From positions 1 to 16,394 of the forward strand of contig JBBIRM010000052.1 in the NCBI GenBank assembly GCA_037441765.1: a stretch of 16,394 nucleotides of DNA, read 5' to 3'. Made by a program: the position numbers and the translations under genes. Positions within the stretch are counted from its first letter, which is position 1. Each line of letters begins with the position of its first letter. Positions 1 through 6,251 of the stretch are shown here, one piece after another. The notes below the pieces were generated by a model. It was not told the origin of the DNA. It worked only from the letters and a program-made list of their open reading frames with translations, and made no database searches. The DNA is from JBBIRM01 sp037441765 (GTDB lineage: Bacteria > Desulfobacterota > BSN033 > UBA1163).

Positions 1-377
1 GATTGTTCGTGCTGCCCACCGTCTCCGTAACCGCCGCCACAGGGAGCCCGCACCACAAGTGGCACGGTCCATTTGCCTCCAGAAAATGTCTCTACTTTTG
101 CGGCATGGTTGAGCAGAGCATCCATACACACCCCCAGGAAATCCACCATGTACATTTCCACCACTGGGCGCAATCCCGTCATAGCAGCAGCCACACCTAC
201 CCCTAAGAAGGCGCTTTCGCTGATAGGGGTACCTCGCACGCGTTTGGGTCCGAATCGCACCAGTAGGTTACGCCGTAATAACGGGATGTCTTCACCGAAA
301 AGAATGATGCGTGGATCATCCGCCATGGCCTGGGCGAGTGCATCATCAACAGCCTGTGAGAAAAACATGGTTCTCAT
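1..377 (-). CDS. TPP-dependent 2-oxoacid/acetoin dehydrogenase E1 component, beta subunit (partial, N-terminal 125 residues)
   Basis: This is the N-terminal part of an E1 beta subunit; the gene runs off the left edge. E1 beta pairs with E1 alpha to decarboxylate a 2-oxoacid (or cleave acetoin) with thiamine diphosphate and pass the acyl group to lipoyl-E2. The translation has the family signature GTPISESAFLGVGVAAAM near residues 49-66, whose glutamate (E54) corresponds to the conserved TPP-activating Glu, then GLRPVVEMYMVDF, and a GGGYGDGGQHEQ stretch at 114-125 that matches the substrate-channel loop. The ATG at 377 overlaps the TGA of the alpha gene as ATGA, which implies translational coupling. 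Codon use and GC content match the alpha gene and differ from the rest of the window. The exact substrate (pyruvate, acetoin, branched-chain) cannot be told from this fragment. An E2 gene is expected beyond the edge. Confidence 0.9.
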   Translation of the reverse strand, partial: MRTMFFSQAVDDALAQAMADDPRIILFGEDIPLLRRNLLVRFGPKRVRGTPISESAFLGVGVAAAMTGLRPVVEMYMVDFLGVCMDALLNHAAKVETFSGGKWTVPLVVRAPCGGGYGDGGQHEQ

Positions 378-1402
378 GACCGTCCCTCCACCAAAACAGA
401 TGCAAGGACACTGCTTATCTCTTTCTTAATTCGGTCTTCCAGTTCTTGCAAGCGTGCAGAGTCTGACTCCAGGCGGGTACGCGTACGAGAGACTGGGTCA
501 TTGGTTGGATCGCAGCGTGGATCGCGTAGCGTTGAGAGAACTGCCGTAATGACGGTTTTCAGCCCAGCTATGCGTTCGCGCAAGGTGGCGCCATCAAGCC
601 GCAAGAATGATTGTGTAAGCGGAACAGCAATTTTAGGCAGTTCTCTGAGTGGATCGCGCACACTCCTTATCAGTTGAAACCCTAAAAAATGGCCTTCGAA
701 ATGCAAACAGCGGGCATGCAAGAAGGTCGGCCCCTGAGCGGAACGAGCACGTTCAATTGCACCATAGGCAGCCTCCCACACTGCAGATACGTCCAACCCG
801 TCTACGTCAACCGCCGGGACGCCCAACCCACGCGCTCGTTCATTCAAATTCCCACCGGTCATCTTGCCCGACTTGGTGGTTATGGCCCAGCCATCGTCCT
901 TGCAAACAAACAATACCGGCAAATTCCAGACAGAAGATAAGTTCATAGATTCCATCAACATGCCTTGATTCATTGCCCCCTCTCCAAAGAAGGCAACGGC
1001 AACCGAACCCGGACGTAAATACTGTGCCGACAACGCAAAGCCGGCTGCGGTTGGGCCTTCCGCACCAACAATCCCAGAAGAAGCAATGAAGTGTTCTTTA
1101 GAGAACATGTGTATGTGCCCGCCCATGCCGCCGCACAGCCCACTTGGATAACCAAGCAGTTCACGCATGATAAGAACAGGGTCTATGCCACGCATAAGTA
1201 AAGCTGCGGTGCCACGATGATCCAAAGCCATAGCATCGTCTTCATGTAAGTGGCTAACGACGCCCGCGATAATCGCTTCTTCACCAGTTCCAAGATGCAT
1301 CTCACCTGAGATCAATCCGTCATGCCACAGTTTGGCAATGGCTTCTTCAAACAAACGGCTTTTTAGCATAAGTGCATAAAGCGACCATAAGTCGGGTGGC
1401 AT
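374..1402 (-). CDS. TPP-dependent 2-oxoacid/acetoin dehydrogenase E1 component, alpha subunit
   Basis: This is a complete 342-residue E1 alpha subunit of the PdhA/AcoA type, the usual length for the family. Visible features are LGTGEEA near 38-43 (family GQEA), DHRG at 61-64, GGMGGHIHMF at 91-100, GAEGPTAAGFA at 113-123, and the TPP/Mg motif GEGAMNQG (140-147), which ends at CKDDGWAIT (167-175). The motif ends in Asp-Asp (169-170) where most family members have Asn-Asn, and its second residue is Glu where Asp is usual; both are conservative changes. The start is supported by CGGAG seven bases before ATG. The gene overlaps E1 beta by four bases (ATGA). Its last 60 or so residues are charged and diverged. 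The substrate is uncertain: acetoin dehydrogenase and pyruvate dehydrogenase are the main options. The GC content is clearly higher than that of its right-hand neighbours, so recent transfer is possible. Confidence 0.92.
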   Translation of the reverse strand: MPPDLWSLYALMLKSRLFEEAIAKLWHDGLISGEMHLGTGEEAIIAGVVSHLHEDDAMALDHRGTAALLMRGIDPVLIMRELLGYPSGLCGGMGGHIHMFSKEHFIASSGIVGAEGPTAAGFALSAQYLRPGSVAVAFFGEGAMNQGMLMESMNLSSVWNLPVLFVCKDDGWAITTKSGKMTGGNLNERARGLGVPAVDVDGLDVSAVWEAAYGAIERARSAQGPTFLHARCLHFEGHFLGFQLIRSVRDPLRELPKIAVPLTQSFLRLDGATLRERIAGLKTVITAVLSTLRDPRCDPTNDPVSRTRTRLESDSARLQELEDRIKKEISSVLASVLVEGRS

Positions 1403-1811
1403 TACAATCTCCGATAATTGTTGATGGTTAAATCATTTTTAAGGTGCTTTTATTAAATCTTGAACCGCCATCCATATTGCTCATTTGCATCTATAATATA
1501 CACCATTTTTAAAAAATAAAAAATAGAATATAGCAGGAAGGAAGTATTGGGTGTTTTCAACCTTTGGGTTGGAATATGGAGAGTCTTTTGGAGCCAAATT
1601 CCTTCGAAGTTTCATACTTAAAAATTAAAGAGGAGAGGATAGGGAAAAGGAGACTATAGGGGGATAGGAAAAGGAGAGGAGATAGACGAAAGAACATTGA
1701 AAATTTTGATGTCTAAAGGAGGGACGTCCCGCCAAATACCTAAAACTCTCAAACAAAATTCCATTTTTCATTTTTCGGGATTCTTTCATCTACCCTTTTA
1801 CCACTACCTCA
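1403..1811. other. Intergenic region without a recognisable gene
   Basis: About 400 bases upstream of E1 alpha hold no convincing gene on either strand. They contain an AT-rich block (about 1480-1530) that may carry the E1 promoter, although no clean -35/-10 pair stands out. There is also a small hairpin CAACCTTTGGGTTG (1558-1571), a polypurine tract on the plus strand (about 1625-1695), and a perfect 10-base palindrome GGGACGTCCC (1721-1730). The composition changes abruptly here from the GC-richer E1 operon to AT-rich DNA. Confidence 0.6.
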
Positions 1812-2282
1812 AGTGACGAAAAATTTGCAGTTGTAATTGAGGGACTCAAGGAGAAGAAACCGATCGCTGAGATCTGTCGGGAGCATCAATTAGTCAGACG
1901 CTTTATTATCGGTGGCGAGATAAGTTCTTGGATGTTGGGGAAAAGGGGTTTATCTATGAGGGATCTGATGATAATGTTTACAGGGTTAAGATTGAGAGGC
2001 TTCAGAGGATTATAGGGAAGCAGGCTATCCAGATTGAGATATTAAAAAAAACGGAGTGAGTTATTCGGGAAAAAGTAGAGGCGGTTAAGATGATTAAGGA
2101 ATCTGGGTATACGATCAGGTATGCATGTTAGGCAGTTGGTATTTCTCGGATTTTACGTTCATTCTGAGCTTGGTTATCGAAGTCCTGAGGAGTTTGAGGA
2201 ACTCTATTTCAGTCAAAAATCAGCCTTTCTTCGGGACGAATCGAGCTCAAGAGGGGAATACTTAAGATATGGGTTGGCCTGA
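1812..2282 (+). pseudogene. Decayed IS3-family transposase (OrfA plus OrfB termini, internal deletion)
   Basis: Broken reading frames spell a typical IS3-family transposase. Frame 1 from 1812 gives SDEKFAVVIEGLKEKKPIAE, then ICREHQL, the start of the OrfA helix-turn-helix. One lost base near 1891 shifts to a second frame that continues as SQTLYYRWRDKFLDV and a leucine-rich region ending KQAIQIEILKKTE at the TGA at 2057. The reading goes on as REKVEAVKMIKESGYTIRYA, C, stop (TAG at 2129-2131, where CAG for Gln would be expected), AVGISR, which is the start of OrfB. From 2160 a third frame gives HSELGYRSPEEFEELYFSQK, the conserved C-terminus of OrfB. The catalytic DDE core between these two parts is missing, so an internal deletion joined the OrfB ends. 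The element cannot move by itself. I found no convincing terminal inverted repeats. Confidence 0.82.
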
Positions 2283-2395
2283 GAAAATCGTTTATAAAGC
2301 AAATGGTGAGGTCGTTTTCTGATGGATCATAGCTCTAAACCTTGCAAAGCATTGGTTTTCGGGGGTTCCGAAGTTACGATGTCAGATACGCTATT

Positions 2396-2575
2396 TTACA
2401 CGCAGTTCTCGGCCTCTTTTGCTTGCATTTTGATGTATTCCCAAAAATTTATTCCTTTATCTTTTGCTTCCTCAGCAAGCAATTTTCTTGCTATGTGAAT
2501 TTGCTTTAATGCGAAGTCATTCTGGAACTCTTTTTCAACCTCCCTTTTTATTTCATCTATTCTTTGCTTCTTCAT
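2396..2575 (-). CDS. Small charged protein, candidate antitoxin partner of the PIN toxin
   Basis: This 59-residue frame lies 11 bases downstream of the PIN gene on the same strand. It starts MKKQRIDEIKREVEKEF, continues with FALKQIHIARKLLAEEAKDK and ends GINFWEYIKMQAKEAENCV. The protein is highly charged and predicted mostly helical, as small antitoxins or toxin-neutralising partners often are. AGGGG eight bases before the ATG at 2575 is a good ribosome binding site, and it overlaps the end of the toxin gene. I do not recognise a named DNA-binding fold (AbrB, RHH, Phd). The call as antitoxin therefore rests on position, size and co-transcription. If right, the order toxin-antitoxin is the reverse of the usual VapBC order. 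The stop is followed by a small TTCGG/CCGAA hairpin (2358-2372) that might end the transcript, but no T-run follows it. Confidence 0.7.
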   Translation of the reverse strand: MKKQRIDEIKREVEKEFQNDFALKQIHIARKLLAEEAKDKGINFWEYIKMQAKEAENCV

Positions 2576-2586
2576 ATTTTCATCCC

Positions 2587-3033
2587 CTACAATAATTCTC
2601 CTGGCGTAATTATTTCTACTTGTTTTAGATTTCTTAAAGTATTTACCATTCTTACAATATCTTTCGTCCTCTTCCTGACAATATGACGAAAGTTCCAGAT
2701 CAAAAGATAATCCATCTCCTTAAGGACTGCAATTGCAATATGGTAGGCATCTTCGGGATAAGATTCAGGAATTGCTCCATATTTTACATATTCCTTTGCC
2801 AGTTCTTCCACAGACTCGCTTATTTCAAGAATTGAAAATCCTTTGATTAACTGTTTCATTTTGCTTCTTAAGGTTGTGTCAGGAGTCTTTTCTATTTCTG
2901 CGACAGTAAGTTCAGATATGTAAATATTATAGATTCCGATTTTTGAGAAGAACTCTTCAGTCAGAGCCTTTCTTTCTGAATTTTTATCATCAAAAAGGGC
3001 AGACATTACCGATGTGTCCAGATATATTTTCAT
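2587..3033 (-). CDS. PIN-domain ribonuclease toxin (VapC-like)
   Basis: This 148-residue protein is a single PIN domain, a Mg-dependent RNase fold used by VapC-type toxins that cleave tRNA or other RNAs. The acidic residues of the active site are visible: D6 in MKIYLDTSVMSALF, E46 in ELTVAEIEK, and D95 in PEDAYHIAIA. The late motif DYLLIWNFRHIV (108-119) carries Asn at the place where many PIN proteins have the fourth Asp; this version is common in one PIN subgroup. The C-terminus VEIITPGELL is also typical of that subgroup. The start is the only ATG at the beginning of the domain, with a modest GAGAG site before it. A 59-residue partner gene follows after 11 bases. The pair next to a dead insertion sequence and a tRNA gene suits a mobile accessory locus. 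The target RNA is unknown. Confidence 0.85.
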   Translation of the reverse strand: MKIYLDTSVMSALFDDKNSERKALTEEFFSKIGIYNIYISELTVAEIEKTPDTTLRSKMKQLIKGFSILEISESVEELAKEYVKYGAIPESYPEDAYHIAIAVLKEMDYLLIWNFRHIVRKRTKDIVRMVNTLRNLKQVEIITPGELL

Positions 3034-3164
3034 TATATACTCTCAGTAGATAGCGTATAACTCGTCCAAATCCGAATAGTTCAAATATACCCAGTTTGAC
3101 AGTTTTTCTCAAGAAATTTCTAATAATATGGTAGCCAATTTTTTGCCAAATTATTTAAGAAGGT

Positions 3165-3239
3165 TGGAGCCCACGGACGGATTTGAACCGCCAACCCGCT
3201 GATTACAAATCAGCAGCTCTGCCGTTGAGCTACGTGGGC
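3165..3239 (-). tRNA. tRNA-Thr, anticodon UGU
   Basis: The minus strand folds into a full cloverleaf of 75 bases. It has an acceptor stem GCCCACG/CGTGGGC, a D arm GCTC-AACGGCA-GAGC, an anticodon arm GCTGA-TTTGTAA-TCAGC with anticodon TGT (reads ACA, threonine), and a T arm GGCGG-TTCAAAT-CCGTC with one G-U pair. The discriminator base is U, and CCA is encoded at 3167-3165. No clear promoter is seen just upstream. An AT-rich stretch and a small hairpin (3257-3273) lie there instead. Confidence 0.97.
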
Positions 3240-3585
3240 TTATAATTCAAATCCCCTGCCTACCCGGGAGGCAAGAGCCAAATAAATTCAAATTTATGAA
3301 TAACCAAGCAGTTTTAATTTACCATATTTTATCATAAGGATCAAATCCTATGGTCAAGTAGAATTATCATTTTACCCCCACCTTCGTTCTTCCACATCAA
3401 GGTAAAGATTAGGGTGTGGGGCTTATTTCATTTTTTCTTCGATGGAATTTCAAAAAATTTAAACCCATTCTCAGAGGCATTGATCGATTGGGTTAAAGAA
3501 TGCCTTGTCATCTGCGGGTTTTGGAAGAACGGCTTGTGGTCCTGACCTTCTCGACCTTTGCCTTTGATTTCAGATTGAAAAGGAA
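3240..3585. other. Intergenic region, no gene recognised
   Basis: About 345 bases upstream of the tRNA show no supported coding frame. The only structures seen are small: a TGCCT/AGGCA hairpin with loop ACCCGGG (3257-3273), and an AGGAT-CAA-ATCCT hairpin (about 3337-3349). Reading frames in this stretch lack ribosome binding sites and family-like composition. Confidence 0.55.
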
Positions 3586-3675
3586 TTATTTTGGGCCCAC
3601 AAGCAGAATGACGGCTGTCCACCCGAAAAGGACGAATAAGAATATAATGAACTGTTTGACCAATTTTGGGTCCAT
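3586..3675 (-). CDS. Membrane microprotein, 29 residues
   Basis: This short frame begins MDPKLVKQ, continues with the hydrophobic run FIIFLFVLFGWTAVILLV and ends GPK before TAA. It is preceded by a strong ribosome binding site, AAGGAG, followed by a six-base spacer (TTATTG) before the ATG. The layout of short charged start, about 18-residue membrane helix and tiny polar tail matches bacterial single-pass microproteins. It lies divergent from the phosphoesterase gene, 83 bases apart start to start. I do not recognise the family and no function is proposed; a role as a small subunit or regulator of a membrane complex is only a guess. Chance open frames of this size are common, so the ribosome binding site and the hydrophobic pattern are the real evidence. 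Confidence 0.6.
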   Translation of the reverse strand: MDPKLVKQFIIFLFVLFGWTAVILLVGPK

Positions 3676-3758
3676 CAATAACTCCTTCCTTTCCAGAAAT
3701 GGATTGTTTTTTTAAAAAGATGATGTATTGAAATTATGGGTTTTCCCAAAGAATTATT

Positions 3759-4646
3759 ATGAATAATCCCATAAATTATTTCAAGAAGAGAAGTCTTGGG
3801 CCTGGTCTCATCTTTTTTATTACATATTTCTTCATTGCTTTTTCCTCCATTGCAGGGGGGATCAGGGATGTCAACCAAAGCATTGAGCAGGTCAAAACAC
3901 TTCCTTCTTCCTTTCAGTTTGCGCTCATCGGGGATAGTAGAGATGGAGATAATGTTTACAGCAAACTTCTTCAGGCTATCCTTAAGCGAAGACCTCATTT
4001 TATCATACATCTGGGGGATATGATCCCAAAACCGGGCGAAAAAGAATGGGAACATTTTTTTGAACTATCGAGATCGATCACCATCCCTTTTTTCCCAGTT
4101 GTAGGAAACCATGATGTAGGGACAACCCACAGGGGAGAGGAGATATATCGAAGGCAGTTCATTCTGCCAAAGGGAAAAACCTACTATTCATTTTTCTCGG
4201 GGGATTGGCTTTTTCTTGTACTGGATTCAGAAAAAGGAAAAGGGAGAATTTTAAATGAACAATTAGAATGGGTTAAGGATGTTTTAGAAACATCGAGTTA
4301 TGGGTTTAGATGGGTCTTTCTCCATCGGCCCTTATTTCCTCCTCCGGATAGTTTTAAAAAAGGTAGAGCCATGGATAAATATCCCAGCGAGAGAGATCAT
4401 CTTCACAGACTCTTTGTAACCCATAAGGTGAAGGCTGTTTTTTCTGGTGATGATCACCGATACGATCGAAGTGAAAAGGATTCGGTTCTCTATATAATCA
4501 CAGGAGGGGGAGGGGCGCCCCTTCACCCTTTTAAAGAGACAGGAGGGTATTTTCATTTTGTTTGGGTAGAGGTGGAAGGAAGTAAGGTGAAAGGTGAAGT
4601 TGTCGATTTGGAAGGAAGGGTTCAAGACCAGTTTATTATAGAATAA
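3759..4646 (+). CDS. Calcineurin-like metallophosphoesterase, exported or membrane-anchored
   Basis: This 295-residue protein has a basic N-terminus and a hydrophobic segment (about 15-32, GPGLIFFITYFFIAFSS) that should act as signal peptide or anchor, so the enzyme probably works outside the cytoplasmic membrane. The metallophosphoesterase motifs follow in order: GDSRDG (D59), HLGDM (D87), VVGNHD (N117-H118), FLHRP (H189), and SGDDHRYDR (230-237). In the last motif the usual GHxH has Asp at the first His position (D231) while H233 is kept, so one metal ligand is changed. The family hydrolyses phosphomonoesters or diesters with two metal ions; the overall pattern is closest to purple-acid/tartrate-resistant-phosphatase-like proteins. 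The ATG lacks a clear Shine-Dalgarno site. A DUF5668 membrane gene follows after 18 bases, so the two probably share a transcript. The substrate is unknown. Confidence 0.87.
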   Translation: MNNPINYFKKRSLGPGLIFFITYFFIAFSSIAGGIRDVNQSIEQVKTLPSSFQFALIGDSRDGDNVYSKLLQAILKRRPHFIIHLGDMIPKPGEKEWEHFFELSRSITIPFFPVVGNHDVGTTHRGEEIYRRQFILPKGKTYYSFFSGDWLFLVLDSEKGKGRILNEQLEWVKDVLETSSYGFRWVFLHRPLFPPPDSFKKGRAMDKYPSERDHLHRLFVTHKVKAVFSGDDHRYDRSEKDSVLYIITGGGGAPLHPFKETGGYFHFVWVEVEGSKVKGEVVDLEGRVQDQFIIE

Positions 4647-4664
4647 CAAGAAAGGAGGAAAAGA

Positions 4665-4964
4665 ATGGGTCTTGCATTGGCTCTGATTACAATAGGGGTT
4701 TTGATCCTTATGGATCGAATGGGAATGGGGTACGGTCTAAGGGAAGGATGGCCTTGGGTGATCATCGCCCTTGGATTGGGTGGGCTTTTTCGAAATAAGA
4801 AAAGCCTTCCTGCCTGGATCACCATGATCATTGGAATTCTTATCTTGGGCTCAAGGTATTATTCCATTCACATCTCAGTACCCATGGTGATGAAAAAATA
4901 TGCACTTCCTGTTCTCCTTATTCTTCTTGGAATCCTCGGGCTATGGAGATATAGGAAGGATTGA
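4665..4964 (+). CDS. Small membrane protein with LiaF/DUF5668-type transmembrane region
   Basis: This 99-residue protein has three or four hydrophobic segments. The first half, LALALITIGVLILMDRMGMG followed by GYGLREGWPWVIIALGLGGLF, has the pattern of the LiaI/LiaF-type transmembrane module (helix, short loop, W-P motif, helix with GLG). The second half, ITMIIGILILG and LPVLLILLGILGLWRYRKD, repeats the same layout, so the protein looks like two copies of a two-helix unit. AGGAGG seven bases before the ATG is a strong ribosome binding site. It probably shares a transcript with the upstream phosphoesterase. In characterised systems LiaF-type domains belong to envelope-stress sensing, but nothing here shows such a role. 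A small ATTCTT/AAGAAT hairpin (4964-4979) overlaps the stop but has no T-run. Confidence 0.78.
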   Translation: MGLALALITIGVLILMDRMGMGYGLREGWPWVIIALGLGGLFRNKKSLPAWITMIIGILILGSRYYSIHISVPMVMKKYALPVLLILLGILGLWRYRKD

Positions 4965-5002
4965 TTCTTATTGAAGAATGTGGATTGCGGATTGCGAAGC
5001 CA

Positions 5003-5347
5003 TCAATCTGGAATCAGACCAGCGACCACCAGTAGGGTCAACTCTTCGTCTCCTATATTAGTCAATTCATGGAAACAGCCAATAGGGATGTGGATGGCAT
5101 CTCCAGGCCCAACCTCACAGATTTCCTGTCCTACTTGTATACGACCACGGCCGGTTTGAATGATATAGATCTCTTCCATAGGGTCTTCGTGGCCGATGAG
5201 AGTTTTACCAGGGGGCACTGAGGCATGGGCGAGAAACATCATGGTCTGCAAGTGGCAGGTGGTTAAAATCATGTGAGCCACTCCACCTCCATGGGCTTGA
5301 TAGCGGGTTGCCCTTACTTCAGGATGGCTTAAGTTGCGTCTTATCAT
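5003..5347 (-). CDS. Single-domain cupin protein
   Basis: This 114-residue protein is a compact cupin barrel. Cupin motif 1 is PPGKTLIGHEDPMEEIYIIQ (45-64) followed by TGRGRIQVG. In it H53 and E58/E59 are likely metal ligands, and the second His of the canonical HxH is Asp (D55). Motif 2 is GDAIHIPIGCFHELTN (82-97) with P88, G90, H93 and N97. The family includes sugar isomerases, dioxygenases and small-molecule-binding regulators; the precise reaction cannot be assigned. GAGG five bases before the ATG supports the start. It is divergent from the metallo-beta-lactamase-fold gene, with 161 bases between. That gap holds one hairpin (GCCTT-GAAT-AAGGC, 5446-5459) and is AT-rich enough to hold promoters for both genes. 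Confidence 0.87.
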   Translation of the reverse strand: MIRRNLSHPEVRATRYQAHGGGVAHMILTTCHLQTMMFLAHASVPPGKTLIGHEDPMEEIYIIQTGRGRIQVGQEICEVGPGDAIHIPIGCFHELTNIGDEELTLLVVAGLIPD

Positions 5348-5508
5348 CTTGGCCTCTTTTTTAAATTTTTTCTATAATTTCTCTTCAATCATGAAACTAA
5401 GGTTTCCATAATCTATAATAAAAAATTTCTGAAAAAATCAAAGAAGCCTTGAATAAGGCGTTCCTTTAGGTTATCTTTCGGCATCAAACTATTTTAAAGG
5501 GGTGGTCT

Positions 5509-6234
5509 GTGCCAGAGATTACTGAAGGGGTTTACTACATTCCAGGACAAGATGAATTTATGCCAGATGCCCATGTCTATATATTGGGCAAACCATTGTC
5601 AAAAGACCTCACCCTCATTGATGCTGGGGTTGTAGGGAAAGGGAAATATAAAATTCGATCCATTCAAGAGGCTGGAATCGAATTATCCTCGATAAAGAGG
5701 ATTATTCTAACTCATACCCATCTGGATCACATAGGTTGCCTCTCTGAAATCCAGAAGGAGATTCCATGGGCTGAACTCTGGCTCCATCAATCCGAAGCAG
5801 ATCTTATAGAGCAGGGGGAAGAAAAAGCGGTTTATGGAATGGATATGTTTCGTACACTCTGTCAGTTGCAGTTTCGCCTGAAGCCGGGTGCTTTTAAATT
5901 TCAGGTTCACCGGAAACTCCAGGGAGGGGAGGTCTTAAACCTTGGTGATACCCTCTGGGAGGTCCTACACATCCCGGGCCACTCCATAGGCAGTATTGGT
6001 CTTTACCAACGTACCTTGAAAATCCTTATACCAGGGGATGTGGTTTATGCTGATTATGCGATTGGTCGTTTTGATCTCTATGGAGCAAATGCAACCGAAC
6101 TTAAAAATTCCCTCCTGAGGCTTTCAGAATTAGAGGTGGATATCCTTTTACCAGGGCATAATCGGGTTGTAAAAGGCCTTCCGAAGGATTACATTTTAAA
6201 GACAACGAAACAGTGGGAAGCCTATTTGGCCTGA
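5509..6234 (+). CDS. Metallo-beta-lactamase-fold hydrolase (glyoxalase II-like)
   Basis: This 241-residue protein starts with GTG, eight bases after AAAGGGG. It carries the full metallo-beta-lactamase-fold set: LTHTHLDHIG (H69, H71, D73, H74), HIPGHSIGSIGLY (H158), IPGDVVY (D177) and LLPGHNRVV (H217). These bind two metal ions that activate water for hydrolysis. The early MPEITEGVYYIPG and the GHSIGSIG spacing match the glyoxalase II-like branch, which cleaves thioesters or other small substrates, rather than true beta-lactamases or RNases, whose extra domains are absent. No signal peptide is visible, so a cytoplasmic location is likely. Neighbouring genes point in other directions: the cupin upstream is divergent, and the flavoprotein downstream is convergent after 17 bases. 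The substrate is not known. Confidence 0.9.
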   Translation: MPEITEGVYYIPGQDEFMPDAHVYILGKPLSKDLTLIDAGVVGKGKYKIRSIQEAGIELSSIKRIILTHTHLDHIGCLSEIQKEIPWAELWLHQSEADLIEQGEEKAVYGMDMFRTLCQLQFRLKPGAFKFQVHRKLQGGEVLNLGDTLWEVLHIPGHSIGSIGLYQRTLKILIPGDVVYADYAIGRFDLYGANATELKNSLLRLSELEVDILLPGHNRVVKGLPKDYILKTTKQWEAYLA

Positions 6235-6251
6235 AGAATTTTTGGTTCTGA

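Noticed and set aside
3096..3129. TTGACA with downstream AT-rich hexamers as a plus-strand promoter
   Set aside because: The spacing to a good -10 is wrong (22 bases to TAATAT), and it would drive antisense transcription into the tRNA gene.
3428..3622. 64-codon minus-strand frame upstream of the tRNA
   Set aside because: It has no ribosome binding site, low-complexity composition and no family likeness, and it overlaps the better-supported microprotein frame.
1403..3760. CRISPR array or phage attachment site next to the tRNA
   Set aside because: No regularly spaced repeats were seen. No second copy of the tRNA 3' end and no integrase gene is present in the window.
5446..5459. GCCTT-GAAT-AAGGC hairpin as a terminator or riboswitch
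   Set aside because: The stem has only five pairs, no T-run follows, and it lies between divergent genes where no terminator is needed.
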